From assembly GCF_028550435.1 (NCBI RefSeq), contig NZ_JAQQKV010000002.1, forward strand, positions 1,081,599 to 1,145,598: a stretch of DNA of 64,000 nucleotides, in the 5' to 3' direction. Shown here in pieces: positions 17,238-25,755 of this stretch (position 1 is its first letter; each line of letters begins with the position of its first letter). The translations under genes and the position numbers were made by a program. The DNA is from Asticcacaulis machinosus (GTDB taxonomy: Bacteria; Pseudomonadota; Alphaproteobacteria; Caulobacterales; Caulobacteraceae). Below the pieces are notes generated by a model, which was not told the DNA's origin, did no database searches, and saw nothing but the letters and a program-made list of their open reading frames with translations.

Positions 17238-17372
17238 CACCCCAAAGTTGCCCTTCGGGTACTTCGGGGTGGGGGCATATAGTCAAATCTGAATTTGGGG
17301 CGGCCCTTCATTCAGATTTGGCTTTTTATTCCACCCGAAACCTATTGGCGCGACGCGCCAAACCTTCGGGTG
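17238..17372. repeat. tandem hairpin array between amn and pabB
   Basis: This stretch of the 17054-17376 gap holds no ORF but three further strong stems. CACCCCAAAGT/ACTTCGGGGTG is at 17238-17271. CAAATCTGAAT/ATTCAGATTTG is at 17284-17320, followed by GCTTTTT on the + strand. A nested CACCCGAA...TTCGGGTG surrounds a perfect TTGGCGC/GCGCCAA at 17332-17372. The last lies right after the amn stop and may act as its 3' end. Confidence 0.6.
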
Positions 17373-17376
17373 AGCA

Positions 17377-18879
17377 TCACCGAAATGGCGGTTCATCAAA
17401 CGCGCGCAGCTTACGTGAATGCAGCCGCGACCCGGCATCGCGCAGGATATCCATCGTCTTGATACCGATGTCGATATGCTCAGAAATCGCCCGCTCATAG
17501 AAATGGTTGGCCTGACCCGGCAGTTTCAGCTCCCCGTGCAGCGGCTTATCCGACACACACAGCAGCGTGCCGTAAGGCACCCGGAACCGATAGCCTTGGG
17601 CTGCCAGGGTGGCGCTTTCCATATCGATGGCCACCGCACGCGACTGTGAAAAGCGGATGGCGCTTAAGGAATATCGCAGTTCCCAGTTGCGGTCATCGGT
17701 GGTGACGACCGTGCCGGTGCGCAGGCGCCGCTTAAGCTGATCCGGGTTTTCGCCGGTAACTTCGACGCAGGCCTGTTGCAGGGCGACCTGAACCTCGGCA
17801 ATGGCGGGGATGGGGATTTCGACCGGCAGCACATCATCCAGCACATGATCGTCACGCAGGTAAGCGTGGGCCAGCACATAATCGCCGATGCTTTGCGACG
17901 GGCGCAAGCCCCCGCAGTGGCCGATCATCAGCCAGGCTTGCGGGCGGGTCACCGCCAAGTGGTCGGTTATGGTCTTGGCATTCGACGGTCCGACGCCGAT
18001 ATTGACCAGTGTAATGCCCTGACGGTTCGGGGCCAGCAGGTGATAGGCTGGCATCTGGTGCTTACGCCACGGCGAATTGGCGATCAGCTCCAGCGGATTT
18101 GGGGTGTCGCGCGTGATCAGCAGGTTGCCGCAGCACGACAGGGCGGTATAGGGGCTGTTCGGATCTTTGAGTTGTTCCAGCGCATATTTGACGAACACAT
18201 CGACATAGCGATGATAGTTGGTCATCAGGATATAGCCCTGAGTGTGTTCCGCCGGGGTGCCGGTATAGTGCTTCAGGCGGGCCAGCGAAAAGTCCGAGCG
18301 CAGGCCGTCAAACAACGACAGCGGGTGCGAACCATCGGCATTGCGGACTTCGTGGCCGTCGGCGACTTCGTTGCCGATCAGGGCCAGTTCGGTCGCCGGG
18401 AAAAATCGCGCCAGATCAACGGCCGAGACGCTGTTGAGATCAAGGTCGGCGCCATCCAGCACATAGGGGTAGGGGATTTCCTGATCCGACAGGCCGACCT
18501 CGATCGTGATGTCGTAATCCTTTTGCATCAGCGCGATCTGTTCTTCGATGAAGTCGCCGTAAAGGTCAGGGCGGGTGATCGAGCCGGCATAGACGCCGGG
18601 GCGCGAAAAGCGGGCAAAGGCGCGGTTGACGAACGGGTGGCGATGCCCCAGCACCGGCGTATCCTCGTCGTCGTCTTCATCGACGCCGTTCCAGGTCACG
18701 ATAAGTTTGGGGTAACAATAACGGCCCTCGGCGCGCAGAGCCTTTGACGGCTTGGTCTTATTGGCCAGATAGGCCTGAAGGTCGGCCTGTAGCTGCGTCA
18801 CCGAAGTCTGATACAGGGTTTTAAGGTGGTTTACGGCGTCATGGGCCGTGGCGTGTGTCGTTATATTTTGTGTTGTCAT
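17377..18879 (-). CDS. amn: AMP nucleosidase
   Basis: Hydrolyses AMP to adenine and ribose 5-phosphate, controlling adenylate pools. 500 residues from ATG 18879; the open frame to 19011 adds a hydrophobic stretch not typical of the family. The N-terminal AMP nucleosidase domain is seen (GRYCYPKLIVTWNG, GVYAGSITRPDLYGDFIEEQ). A C-terminal nucleoside-phosphorylase-like domain follows: GVGPSNAKTITDHLAV, MIGHCGGLRPSQSIGDYVLA, AIDMESATLAAQGYR, and CVSDKPLHGELKLPG with NHFYERAISEHIDIG at the end. It is a single gene. Confidence 0.93.
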   Translation of the reverse strand: MTTQNITTHATAHDAVNHLKTLYQTSVTQLQADLQAYLANKTKPSKALRAEGRYCYPKLIVTWNGVDEDDDEDTPVLGHRHPFVNRAFARFSRPGVYAGSITRPDLYGDFIEEQIALMQKDYDITIEVGLSDQEIPYPYVLDGADLDLNSVSAVDLARFFPATELALIGNEVADGHEVRNADGSHPLSLFDGLRSDFSLARLKHYTGTPAEHTQGYILMTNYHRYVDVFVKYALEQLKDPNSPYTALSCCGNLLITRDTPNPLELIANSPWRKHQMPAYHLLAPNRQGITLVNIGVGPSNAKTITDHLAVTRPQAWLMIGHCGGLRPSQSIGDYVLAHAYLRDDHVLDDVLPVEIPIPAIAEVQVALQQACVEVTGENPDQLKRRLRTGTVVTTDDRNWELRYSLSAIRFSQSRAVAIDMESATLAAQGYRFRVPYGTLLCVSDKPLHGELKLPGQANHFYERAISEHIDIGIKTMDILRDAGSRLHSRKLRAFDEPPFR

Positions 18880-19115
18880 GGCGATACCTATCATGGACGC
18901 CGGGGTTTTACCAGTGGTTGCCGCCGCGGCATTTTGAGGGAACCTGCCGCATAAACATGACGTCCATATTATGTCTGGAAACGTGATTGCTGCAACTGCG
19001 AATACAGCCACAGGGAGAATTTTGTTTGCGAGGTCAGTCGGCCTCTGTTACCTCTCACACTGAGCCTGATTCGATACATAAGGTTAGGGGCGGGGCTCAA
19101 AGAGGGGTTAATACC

Positions 19116-19532
19116 ATGAAAAAATTAGTTTTAGTGGCCGCAGCCGGTGCTGCGCTGGCCGCTTTGTCAGGCTGCGCCACCATCACGCGCGGTACCAATG
19201 ATGTGTTCGTCGTTGAAACCGATCCGGTTGGGGCGTCCGTTAAAACATCGCACGGTTATTTCTGTGACGCCACGCCGTGCTCCATCAAAATGCCGCGCAA
19301 ATCTGAGTTCGATGTCACCATCACAAAGGCGGGTTACAAGACCTGGACCGGCCATGTGACCAACAAAATCTCAGGCGGCGGCGGTGCGGCTATGGCGGGC
19401 AATGTTCTGGTTGGTGGGATCATTGGCGCGGCCGTTGACGGATCGTCAGGGGCCATGAAGGATCTGGTGCCCAATCCCCTGATCGTCAAACTGGAAAAAG
19501 AAGAAACGCCTGCCGTCGCGGCGGTTCAGTAA
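19116..19532 (+). CDS. PEGA-like domain lipoprotein
   Basis: 138 residues from ATG 19116, which has AGAGGGG before it; the frame is open to 18987 but the lipoprotein signal fixes the start. Signal and lipobox: MKKLVLVAAAGAALAALSGC. The mature part has a PEGA-like beta segment: VVETDPVGASVKTSHGYFC, then TPCSIKMPRKSEFDVTITKAGYKTW. A glycine-rich hydrophobic stretch (AMAGNVLVGGIIGAAVDGSSG) follows. Such proteins sit in the outer membrane or periplasm; the function is unknown. It ends at 19532 exactly where the convergent esterase gene ends. Confidence 0.82.
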   Translation: MKKLVLVAAAGAALAALSGCATITRGTNDVFVVETDPVGASVKTSHGYFCDATPCSIKMPRKSEFDVTITKAGYKTWTGHVTNKISGGGGAAMAGNVLVGGIIGAAVDGSSGAMKDLVPNPLIVKLEKEETPAVAAVQ

Positions 19533-20384
19533 CTAACCGACAGCCATCAGGAACTCAGCCACGTCTTTGCGTACCGGCGCCTTATTACGGAACGGGACAG
19601 AAAAGGCGGCGGCGGTGTCCTGATGGCTGATGTCGTCATAGAGTTTCAGCGTCACGGCATTGCCTGAGGCCCTGAGTTTTTGCGCCATGACTTCGGAATT
19701 GCGCACGCGGGCGATGGTGTCGGCGCGACTGTGGATCAGCAAAAAGCGTGTATCCAACTTACGCACATGGTTGATGGGTTGGGTCTCCCGCGGTCGCGGC
19801 CATTGCCCAAACGCATTGATGGTCGACTCCACATCATAGGGATAAAAATCATACGGCCCGGCCAGCCCGATCATGGCTTTGATGGCGATATCAGGGATAT
19901 ATTGCGGATCAAGCGTTAGCATCATCGCGTTATAGGCCCCCGCCGAATGGCCCATCAGAATCAGTTGTTCAGGATCGCCGCCATGAGTGGCGATGTTCGC
20001 ATGGACATGCCGAACGGCCGCCGCGCTATCGGTCAGGAAATCGGGATAGCGCACTTCCGGCACCAGCCGGTAATCGGGCATGGCGACAACATAGCCTAAG
20101 GCGGCCAGTGATCGCCCCATCCAAGCATAATCGTCCTTCGAGCCGGAATTCCAGCCACCGCCGTAGAAAAACACAATGACGGGAAGGTTTTGGGCTCCTT
20201 TTCGCGGGCCATAAATATCATAGCTGCGGCGCGGGCCGTCGCCATAGGCAATGTCACGCGCCAGACGTTCGCTGTCGCCATCCTTGGGCGTTAAGGTATT
20301 GAATGCGCTTAAGGTATTGCAGCCGGATAAGGCTGCGGCCAAACCTGATAAGCCTATAAACGATAAGAAGCTACGTTTGTTCAT
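19533..20384 (-). CDS. alpha/beta hydrolase (carboxylesterase-like lipoprotein)
   Basis: 283 residues. The N-terminus MNKRSFLSFIGLSGLAAALSGC is a lipoprotein signal with Cys22. The fold shows the oxyanion FFYGGGW, nucleophile Ser147 in GHSAGA, Asp222 in HSRADTIA and His254 in DISHQDT. This fits the BD-FAE/Aes-type carboxylesterases that use a GGGW loop. The substrate cannot be read from sequence. It is probably exported and membrane-tethered. A short ORF lies upstream on the same strand. Confidence 0.85.
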   Translation of the reverse strand: MNKRSFLSFIGLSGLAAALSGCNTLSAFNTLTPKDGDSERLARDIAYGDGPRRSYDIYGPRKGAQNLPVIVFFYGGGWNSGSKDDYAWMGRSLAALGYVVAMPDYRLVPEVRYPDFLTDSAAAVRHVHANIATHGGDPEQLILMGHSAGAYNAMMLTLDPQYIPDIAIKAMIGLAGPYDFYPYDVESTINAFGQWPRPRETQPINHVRKLDTRFLLIHSRADTIARVRNSEVMAQKLRASGNAVTLKLYDDISHQDTAAAFSVPFRNKAPVRKDVAEFLMAVG

Positions 20385-20416
20385 ATGTCGCTTACGTGCC
20401 GGGCGGTGATTTGGAT

Positions 20417-20581
20417 TTACTGCAGATGCGGCTTGACCGGTTCCGGCTCATGCAGATGGGGTTCGGCCTCATCTTCGGGTGTGTAGAGCGGATAAAACAA
20501 GCCAAAGCTTGCGGCCATATCACTCAAAGGGGCGGCAAGATCGCTTAAGGACAGACTAGTGATAAAGGTCAGGTTGGTCAT
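20417..20581 (-). CDS. small hypothetical protein
   Basis: Possible 54-residue protein (ATG 20581; the frame extends to 20620). It has a Ser/Leu/Ala-rich first half and a C-terminal tail rich in Glu, His and Pro (EDEAEPHLHEPEPVKPH). No family is recognised and the start lacks a strong ribosome binding site. It ends 32 nt before the esterase start, so it could be a leader gene of that unit, or a chance frame. Confidence 0.35.
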   Translation of the reverse strand: MTNLTFITSLSLSDLAAPLSDMAASFGLFYPLYTPEDEAEPHLHEPEPVKPHLQ

Positions 20582-20722
20582 GGCGAACACGCTTGATGAA
20601 AATGCGGGCTGTCTGGCCACGCTATGTCCGTAAGCATAAGAAAGCGATGCGAAGCTATAGGCATGATAGGGCTTTGCGTGACCGCGATTGCCCTATATGA
20701 CGCACAGTCACGGAGGATGGTC

Positions 20723-20983
20723 ATGAAAGAACTTGGTCAGGCATTGTGGCATTCGCTGACGGTGATATCGGCGACGCTGTTTTGGCTGTTGAGCCTGATC
20801 TATGTGTTTGTCGCCTTCACGTCGTTTGGGTTCAATGCAGGTCTGTCGTTTCAGCTTTTGGGGCTGGTGCTGGCACTACATGTGGCGCGTGCCCTGCTGA
20901 CCCCGCGCTTTGCCTCCGTCAAGGTCGGCTATGTGATCGGCGCGGCGGTATTGTTTGGGCTGATGCTATTTTCGCAGGGGTAG
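20723..20983 (+). CDS. small membrane protein
   Basis: 86 residues from ATG 20723, fixed by GGAGGA at 20712-20717; the longer frame from 20624 has no site. Three hydrophobic segments are visible: LTVISATLFWLLSLIYVFVAF, LSFQLLGLVLALHVARALL, and VGYVIGAAVLFGLMLF. No family is recognised. A palindromic repeat follows, and nrdB ends just beyond it on the other strand. Confidence 0.65.
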   Translation: MKELGQALWHSLTVISATLFWLLSLIYVFVAFTSFGFNAGLSFQLLGLVLALHVARALLTPRFASVKVGYVIGAAVLFGLMLFSQG

Positions 20984-21018
20984 CTTTTTCCTCCCCTTTG
21001 AAGATAGGGGAGGAAAGA
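20984..21018. repeat. CTCCCC palindrome between convergent genes
   Basis: CTTTTTCCTCCCCT pairs with AGGGGAGGAAAGAG (one mismatch) around a short loop. It occupies the whole gap between the small membrane gene and nrdB and may act as a shared transcript end. Same family as 12311-12446. Confidence 0.65.
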
Positions 21019-21021
21019 GAA

Positions 21022-22068
21022 TTAGTTCGTGCCCAGCGTGGCGTCGGAGCGTTTTTTCATCAACTGATCAAACGCGCCCCAGACCCCTTCGCCGCCGGTC
21101 CACTGACCCTTGGTGGCGGCCTTTGAATATTCCGTGGCGCGGGCCTCAAAGAAGTTGGCGTGTTCAACGCCCGACAGCAGAACCTGCAACCACGGCAGAG
21201 GGTTTTCCTTGACGCCGTAGACTTCCGGCAGTTCCAACTGACGCAGGCGCCAGTCGGCAATGTAGCGGATATATTGCTTGATATCGTTCGGCGTCATGCC
21301 TTCGACCGGGCCCATCTCGAACGCCAGATCGATGAAGTTGTCTTCCATCATCACCACGTTCTTACAGCAATCGACGATATCATCGGCCACAGCCTTGGTG
21401 ACAGCACCCGTTTCCTTGTTGAAGGCGTGATAAAGCTTGATGATGCCTTCGCAGTGCAGGCTCTCATCGCGCACCGACCACGACACGATCTGGCCCATGC
21501 CCTTCATCTTGTTGAAGCGCGGGAAGTTCATCAGCATGGCGAACGACGCAAACAGTTGCAGCCCTTCGGTAAAGCCGCCGAACATGGCGAGCGTCCGGGC
21601 AATATCGGCATTGCTGTCGACGCCGAATTTCTGCATGAAATCGTGCTTATCGCGCATGGCCTGATACTGCATAAACGCGCCGAATTCCGACTCCGGCATG
21701 CCGATGGTTTCCAGCAACAGCGCATAGGCGGCGATATGGACGGTTTCCATATTACCGAACGCGGCCAGCATCATCTTGATTTCGGTCGGCTTAAAGACGC
21801 GCGCGTATTTTTCCATGTAGTTGTCCTGCACCTCAATGTCGGATTGGGTGAAGAACCGGAAAATCTGGGTCAGCAGGTTGCGTTCATTGTCATTGAGCTT
21901 GGCGGCCCAGTCCTTACAGTCCTCGCCCAGCGGCACTTCTTCGGGCAGCCAGTGCACCTGCTGCTGCTTTTGCCAGTAATCAAACGCCCAGGGGTAACGG
22001 AACGGCTTATAGGCACCCGACGGGGTAAGCAGGCCAGGCAAGGAAGAAGCAGACGTGATGAGGCTCAT
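21022..22068 (-). CDS. nrdB: class I ribonucleotide reductase beta subunit (NrdB)
   Basis: Radical-generating small subunit, 348 residues. The di-iron ligands can be assigned: Asp77, Glu108, His111, Glu168, Glu202 and His205. The radical tyrosine is Tyr115 in ETVHIAAY, so it looks like a tyrosyl-radical (class Ia-type) enzyme. There is no N-terminal ATP-cone fusion. It is the partner of NrdA, encoded at 1909-3783 on the opposite strand, a split arrangement unlike the nrdAB operon of E. coli. The upstream region carries a perfect CtrA-type box and NrdR-like elements. Confidence 0.95.
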   Translation of the reverse strand: MSLITSASSLPGLLTPSGAYKPFRYPWAFDYWQKQQQVHWLPEEVPLGEDCKDWAAKLNDNERNLLTQIFRFFTQSDIEVQDNYMEKYARVFKPTEIKMMLAAFGNMETVHIAAYALLLETIGMPESEFGAFMQYQAMRDKHDFMQKFGVDSNADIARTLAMFGGFTEGLQLFASFAMLMNFPRFNKMKGMGQIVSWSVRDESLHCEGIIKLYHAFNKETGAVTKAVADDIVDCCKNVVMMEDNFIDLAFEMGPVEGMTPNDIKQYIRYIADWRLRQLELPEVYGVKENPLPWLQVLLSGVEHANFFEARATEYSKAATKGQWTGGEGVWGAFDQLMKKRSDATLGTN

Positions 22069-22117
22069 GAACTATATCCCGAATCGTAAGCGACGCGATT
22101 GAACTGTCGCCTATATC

Positions 22118-22164
22118 ACCACAGTTTGTGGTTAAGGCTAGGTTAATATCTACATATTGTGTGT
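22118..22164 (-). promoter_or_regulatory. nrdB control region: CtrA-type box and weak NrdR-like pair
   Basis: TTAAGGCTAGGTTAA at 22132-22146 is a perfect TTAA-N7-TTAA CtrA full site, 64-78 bp before the nrdB start. It is flanked by ACCACAGTTTGTGGTT (22118-22133) and TCTACATATTGTGTGT (22149-22164). Their centres are 31 bp apart, the NrdR spacing, but they match the consensus only partly (8 and 10 of 16). The CtrA call is the stronger of the two. Confidence 0.5.
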
Positions 22165-22305
22165 GTTTGTCGGTCTGGTTTGGGGATAATTTTATCCGCC
22201 GTGATCATGCGGACTCATTAAGCACGCAGATCAATTCGGCTACTCGTTAACACGGTTGATCACGGTGCGCATCCGGATTTTTTGGGCTGTGACAATAAAT
22301 CTGGA

Positions 22306-23115
22306 TTAACTGCCGGCCTTGAGGGCTTCCCACGTTCTGGTGTTGGCAGGGCCGTTCAGGCTGTGGTGCAACCAGACCAGATTGGCATCGGCGACGGCGG
22401 GCGGCAGGTCGCGGCGCAGCAGGGCCTCAGCCTCGGTCATCTTGCCCTCAAGGCCTAAGATCAGCGCCAGATTTTGACGCATGGCCAAGGTCGCCGTCGG
22501 CTGTGCCACGGCGCGGCGGAGCAGGGCTTCGGCCTCAGGCAACTTACCTGCCGATGCGGCCGATATGGCCTTATTGGTGAGGACGGTCGCATTTTCCGGT
22601 GATAACTTAAGCGCCTTATCCCATGCGGTTTGCGCCTCAGCACCCCGTTTGGACTGATCATAGGCGACCCCGATCAGCGACCAGTTTTGCCAGTCGTTCG
22701 GTTTCAGCTTCAGTGCCTGATCCAGCGGTTCAATGGCGTAAAAGCCGTTGCCACTGGCAATATGAGCACGAGCGGCGGCGGTCAGGGCCTCGACATTATT
22801 CGGCGCAAACAACAAAACGCGGTGGGCGACATCGGCGGCCTCATCGAACCGGCCAAGGGCACGTAAAGACTGGCTGAGGTCAATACCGGCCTGGGCATCG
22901 GTCGGGCTGCGGTCAAAGGCACGGGCGAAATAGGCCGACCGGGCCAGAGGATCGGCGCGCAGGGCCTCCTCACGATTGACCGGCAGAACCGCCTTATTGG
23001 CGGGAGCAGCGGCGGGCGCCTCGGCTTTTTTCTGACCAAACGGAAAGGCTTGGGCGGCGGGCGATATCACCATCAACGCGGCGGCGGTGATGATGGCGGA
23101 TTTGAGTAAGGCCAT
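22306..23115 (-). CDS. secreted TPR protein (TadD-like)
   Basis: 269 residues from ATG 23115, where a signal peptide begins (MALLKSAIITAAALMVISPAAQA); the frame is open to 23208. Tetratricopeptide repeats fill the mature part: SQSLRALGRFDEAADVAHRV, AAARAHIASGNGFYAIEPLD, WSLIGVAYDQSKRGAEAQTAW, AISAASAGKLPEAEALLRRA, and LALILGLEGKMTEAEALLRR. TadD, the TPR pilotin-like protein of Tad systems, has this architecture, and a complete Tad locus lies 7 kb away without a tadD. This one has no lipobox, so TadD is an inference. Confidence 0.7.
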   Translation of the reverse strand: MALLKSAIITAAALMVISPAAQAFPFGQKKAEAPAAAPANKAVLPVNREEALRADPLARSAYFARAFDRSPTDAQAGIDLSQSLRALGRFDEAADVAHRVLLFAPNNVEALTAAARAHIASGNGFYAIEPLDQALKLKPNDWQNWSLIGVAYDQSKRGAEAQTAWDKALKLSPENATVLTNKAISAASAGKLPEAEALLRRAVAQPTATLAMRQNLALILGLEGKMTEAEALLRRDLPPAVADANLVWLHHSLNGPANTRTWEALKAGS

Positions 23116-23223
23116 GCGCAAGGTTCCGATATGACTCAAAAAGAGCGGCGGCGTTAAGATTTCAGTGACAGCGATGAAGATAGGGTTAAAACCGTTAAAA
23201 CTGCGCAAACCTGAGACCCGAAA

Positions 23224-24648
23224 ATGGCCAAGCCGCTGAAATCCACGTCAAATGCCTCTGGCAAGTCCGCCCCCGATCATCTGATCATTGCGGTGTTTGA
23301 GGATGAACTGGCGGCCCGACTGTCAGAAACGTCCCCGGCGACACGCGCCTATGCCAGTGCGCGCGCCTTTACGGCCCGTGCGGGCACTTTGATTTTACTG
23401 CCGGAAGGCAAGGGGGTGACGGCCTGGTATGGCCTTGGGGCGCGTAAGGCCTATAACCCGATGCTGTTTCGTGCTCTGCCGCCGCAACTGCCCAAGGGGA
23501 ACTGGGTGCTGAAGGCCGATGCCGGCCTTGATCGCTGCGCTATCCATGCGGCGTGGGGCATGGGGGTTTACGGTTTTGACCGCTATAAGGGCGAGGGCGG
23601 CAAAAACCAGAGAGGTGAGGTCAAACTCGACACCGCCGATCTGACGCCGGCGCAGATCGGGGCCGTGGGCCATGAGGTGGCCGCCCATAATCTGGCGCGT
23701 GATCTGATCAATACCCCGGCACAGGATATGGGGCCTGCCGAGCTTGAGGCCGCCGCCCGTGCGGTGGCGGATGAGTGTGGCGCCGAGATTGCCGTTATTA
23801 CCGGCGATGAATTGCTGGCGCAAAACTATCCGGCGATCCATGCGGTCGGTCGGGCAGCGCCTGAGTCTCGTGCGCCACGCTTTATCGAGATCACCTGGTC
23901 GCCTATCGGCAGCGAGGGCCTGCCGATCCCAACAGTGGCCCTGGTGGGCAAGGGCATTACCTTTGATACCGGCGGGCTGAATATGAAGGGCGGGGCCGGT
24001 ATGGCCCTAATGAAAAAGGATATGGGTGGTGCCGCGCATGTGCTGGCGCTGGGGCGCTGGATCATGGCGACCAACCTGCCGGTAAAGCTGTCGATATTGT
24101 TATGTGTCGCGGAAAATTCGATCGGCGGGGAGGCTTTCCGGCCGGGTGATGTGCTGTCTTCGCGGGCAGGGCTGACGATTGAGGTTGGCAATACCGATGC
24201 CGAAGGACGGCTGGTGCTGGCTGATGGTCTGGCGCGCGCCTCTGAGATCAATCCTGATCTGACGCTCGATTTTGCGACGCTGACCGGTGCGGCGCGGGTA
24301 GCACTCGGCCCGGAAGTCGTGCCGTTCTATTGCGATGACGAAGAGATTGTCCGCCGTTTGGAAATCGCCAGCCTGTCCGAACATGACCCTCTGTGGCGGA
24401 TGCCGCTGTGGGCGGGATATAAGGACGCGCTGGAATCTGACATTGCCGATATTCGCAATGACCCGCAAGGCTGGGCGCAGGCCGGATCGGTGACGGCGGC
24501 CCTGTTCCTGCAACGCTTTGCCCCCACAACCGGCGTGTGGGCGCATTTTGATATCTATGGCTGGAACCCGCGCGGGGTGCCGGGCTATCCGGCGGGGGCC
24601 GCGGCCCATACTCTGCGGGCGGTGTATCGTCTTATCAAAGGGTTATAA
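23224..24648 (+). CDS. M17 leucyl aminopeptidase family protein
   Basis: Cytosolic di-zinc aminopeptidase, 474 residues. The C-terminal catalytic domain is intact: VGKGITFDTGGLNMKGG, MKKDMGGAA, and the signature NTDAEGRLVLADGL, then TLTGAARVALG. The N-terminal domain (ATRAYASARAFTARAGTLILL) is short and diverged, as in the PepB-like subset common in alphaproteobacteria, so I do not assign pepA. It starts 108 bp from the divergent TPR gene. Confidence 0.9.
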   Translation: MAKPLKSTSNASGKSAPDHLIIAVFEDELAARLSETSPATRAYASARAFTARAGTLILLPEGKGVTAWYGLGARKAYNPMLFRALPPQLPKGNWVLKADAGLDRCAIHAAWGMGVYGFDRYKGEGGKNQRGEVKLDTADLTPAQIGAVGHEVAAHNLARDLINTPAQDMGPAELEAAARAVADECGAEIAVITGDELLAQNYPAIHAVGRAAPESRAPRFIEITWSPIGSEGLPIPTVALVGKGITFDTGGLNMKGGAGMALMKKDMGGAAHVLALGRWIMATNLPVKLSILLCVAENSIGGEAFRPGDVLSSRAGLTIEVGNTDAEGRLVLADGLARASEINPDLTLDFATLTGAARVALGPEVVPFYCDDEEIVRRLEIASLSEHDPLWRMPLWAGYKDALESDIADIRNDPQGWAQAGSVTAALFLQRFAPTTGVWAHFDIYGWNPRGVPGYPAGAAAHTLRAVYRLIKGL

Positions 24649-24731
24649 CCCTTTGGCGGTGAACACTAAAAATTAAGGCTGGCTGTTAACGGGGTTTTCG
24701 TATCCTTTGTGTAGGATCGGGTTTGACTAAA

Positions 24732-24775
24732 GCATTTTCAGAAGAAGTGGACACCGTTTCTTCGCCCGAAAATGC
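24732..24775. repeat. palindromic repeat of a dispersed alphaproteobacterial type
   Basis: GCATTTTC (24732-24739) and GAAAATGC (24768-24775) enclose GAAGAA/TTCTTC and a GTGGACACCG core. From memory this matches a short dispersed palindrome frequent in alphaproteobacterial intergenic DNA. It lies in the 169-bp gap before the NlpC/P60 gene. Confidence 0.55.
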
Positions 24776-24817
24776 GTAACGAAAACTAGTATTCCGTACA
24801 GAAGGTTTGGACGCTTT

Positions 24818-25684
24818 ATGGCGCATGAACGTGACCCCCGATTTGATCCGCGTCTCACCCCCTATAAGGACGGTGTGGCCGAGATTGCCTTGCAAGGCGT
24901 CATTACGGCGGCGCGCTATGTGGTGGGTGAGCTTCTGACCTGTAATGTCACCTCGGCCGCCATGTCGGATGAGCCGGGTGCCCATGCCGAACAGTCGAGC
25001 CAACTCCTGTTTGGTGAGCGCTTCAAGGTCATTGAGCGCAAGCATGACTATGTCTGGGGCCAATCAATGCGCGACGGCTACGTCGGTTATGTCCATGCGG
25101 GAGCCTTCACGCCGGACTGGCATTTGCCGACCCATTTTGTCTCGACCCTGCGCACCTTTGTATTTGCCGATACCTCGATCAAATCGCCGATCAAAAAGAT
25201 CCTGAGCCTAAATTCGTTGGTCAGCGTGACGCGCGAAGAGGGCCGGTTTTCGTTCATCAACGATCTGGGCTGGGTCTATACAGCCCACCTGAGCGGCTTT
25301 GACCGTTTTGCAGGCGATTATGTCGAGGTGGCCGAAACCTTCCTTCACGCGCCCTATCAGTGGGGTGGCCGCGAAAGTATCGGGGTTGATTGTTCGGGGC
25401 TGGTGCAGCAGGCGCTTTATGCCACGGGCCGGTCGTGCCCGCGCGATACCTATATGCAGGCGGCAGAACTGGGCGACGTGATTGAGATCGGCGCTGATTT
25501 TAGCGGTCTGCAACGCGGCGATCTGGTCTTCTGGAAAGGCCATGTGGCGATTATGATGGATGCCGATACCATCATCCACGCCAACGCCTTTCACATGAAA
25601 ACGGCGATTGAACCGTTGAAAGAGGCCGTGGCGCGCATTGAGGCCAGCGGCAACGGCCTGCCGACGGTTTTCCGCCGCCCTTAA
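24818..25684 (+). CDS. NlpC/P60 peptidoglycan hydrolase with SH3 domains
   Basis: Predicted C40 gamma-D-glutamyl-diamino acid endopeptidase, 288 residues. Two SH3-like regions (about 50-100 and 105-160) precede the catalytic domain. The triad is visible: Cys192 (GVDCSGLVQ), His242 (WKGHVAIM) and His254 (IIHANAF). There is no signal peptide, so it may be cytosolic and act in muropeptide recycling, like YkfC-type enzymes. It has its own downstream terminator. It follows the aminopeptidase on the same strand, but a 169-bp gap separates them. Confidence 0.9.
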   Translation: MAHERDPRFDPRLTPYKDGVAEIALQGVITAARYVVGELLTCNVTSAAMSDEPGAHAEQSSQLLFGERFKVIERKHDYVWGQSMRDGYVGYVHAGAFTPDWHLPTHFVSTLRTFVFADTSIKSPIKKILSLNSLVSVTREEGRFSFINDLGWVYTAHLSGFDRFAGDYVEVAETFLHAPYQWGGRESIGVDCSGLVQQALYATGRSCPRDTYMQAAELGDVIEIGADFSGLQRGDLVFWKGHVAIMMDADTIIHANAFHMKTAIEPLKEAVARIEASGNGLPTVFRRP

Positions 25685-25701
25685 AGAAGTAACCACGCAT
25701 C

Positions 25702-25736
25702 AAAAAAAGCCCTGCGAAATAAATCGCAGGGCTTTT
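25702..25736. terminator. bidirectional intrinsic terminator
   Basis: AAAAGCCCTGCGA and TCGCAGGGCTTTT form a stem with A- and T-runs at both ends. It ends the NlpC/P60 gene (+) and the convergent cytochrome c gene (-). Confidence 0.9.
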
Positions 25737-25755
25737 CTGTTTTGGTTGTTTGAAT

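Noticed and set aside
17776..18747. Long plus-strand frame (323 codons) inside amn
   Set aside because: Antisense shadow of the conserved amn gene; no motif and biased composition.
21160..22089. Plus-strand frame (309 codons) over nrdB
   Set aside because: Antisense to nrdB, whose metal ligands are all intact; His/Gln-rich product with no family.
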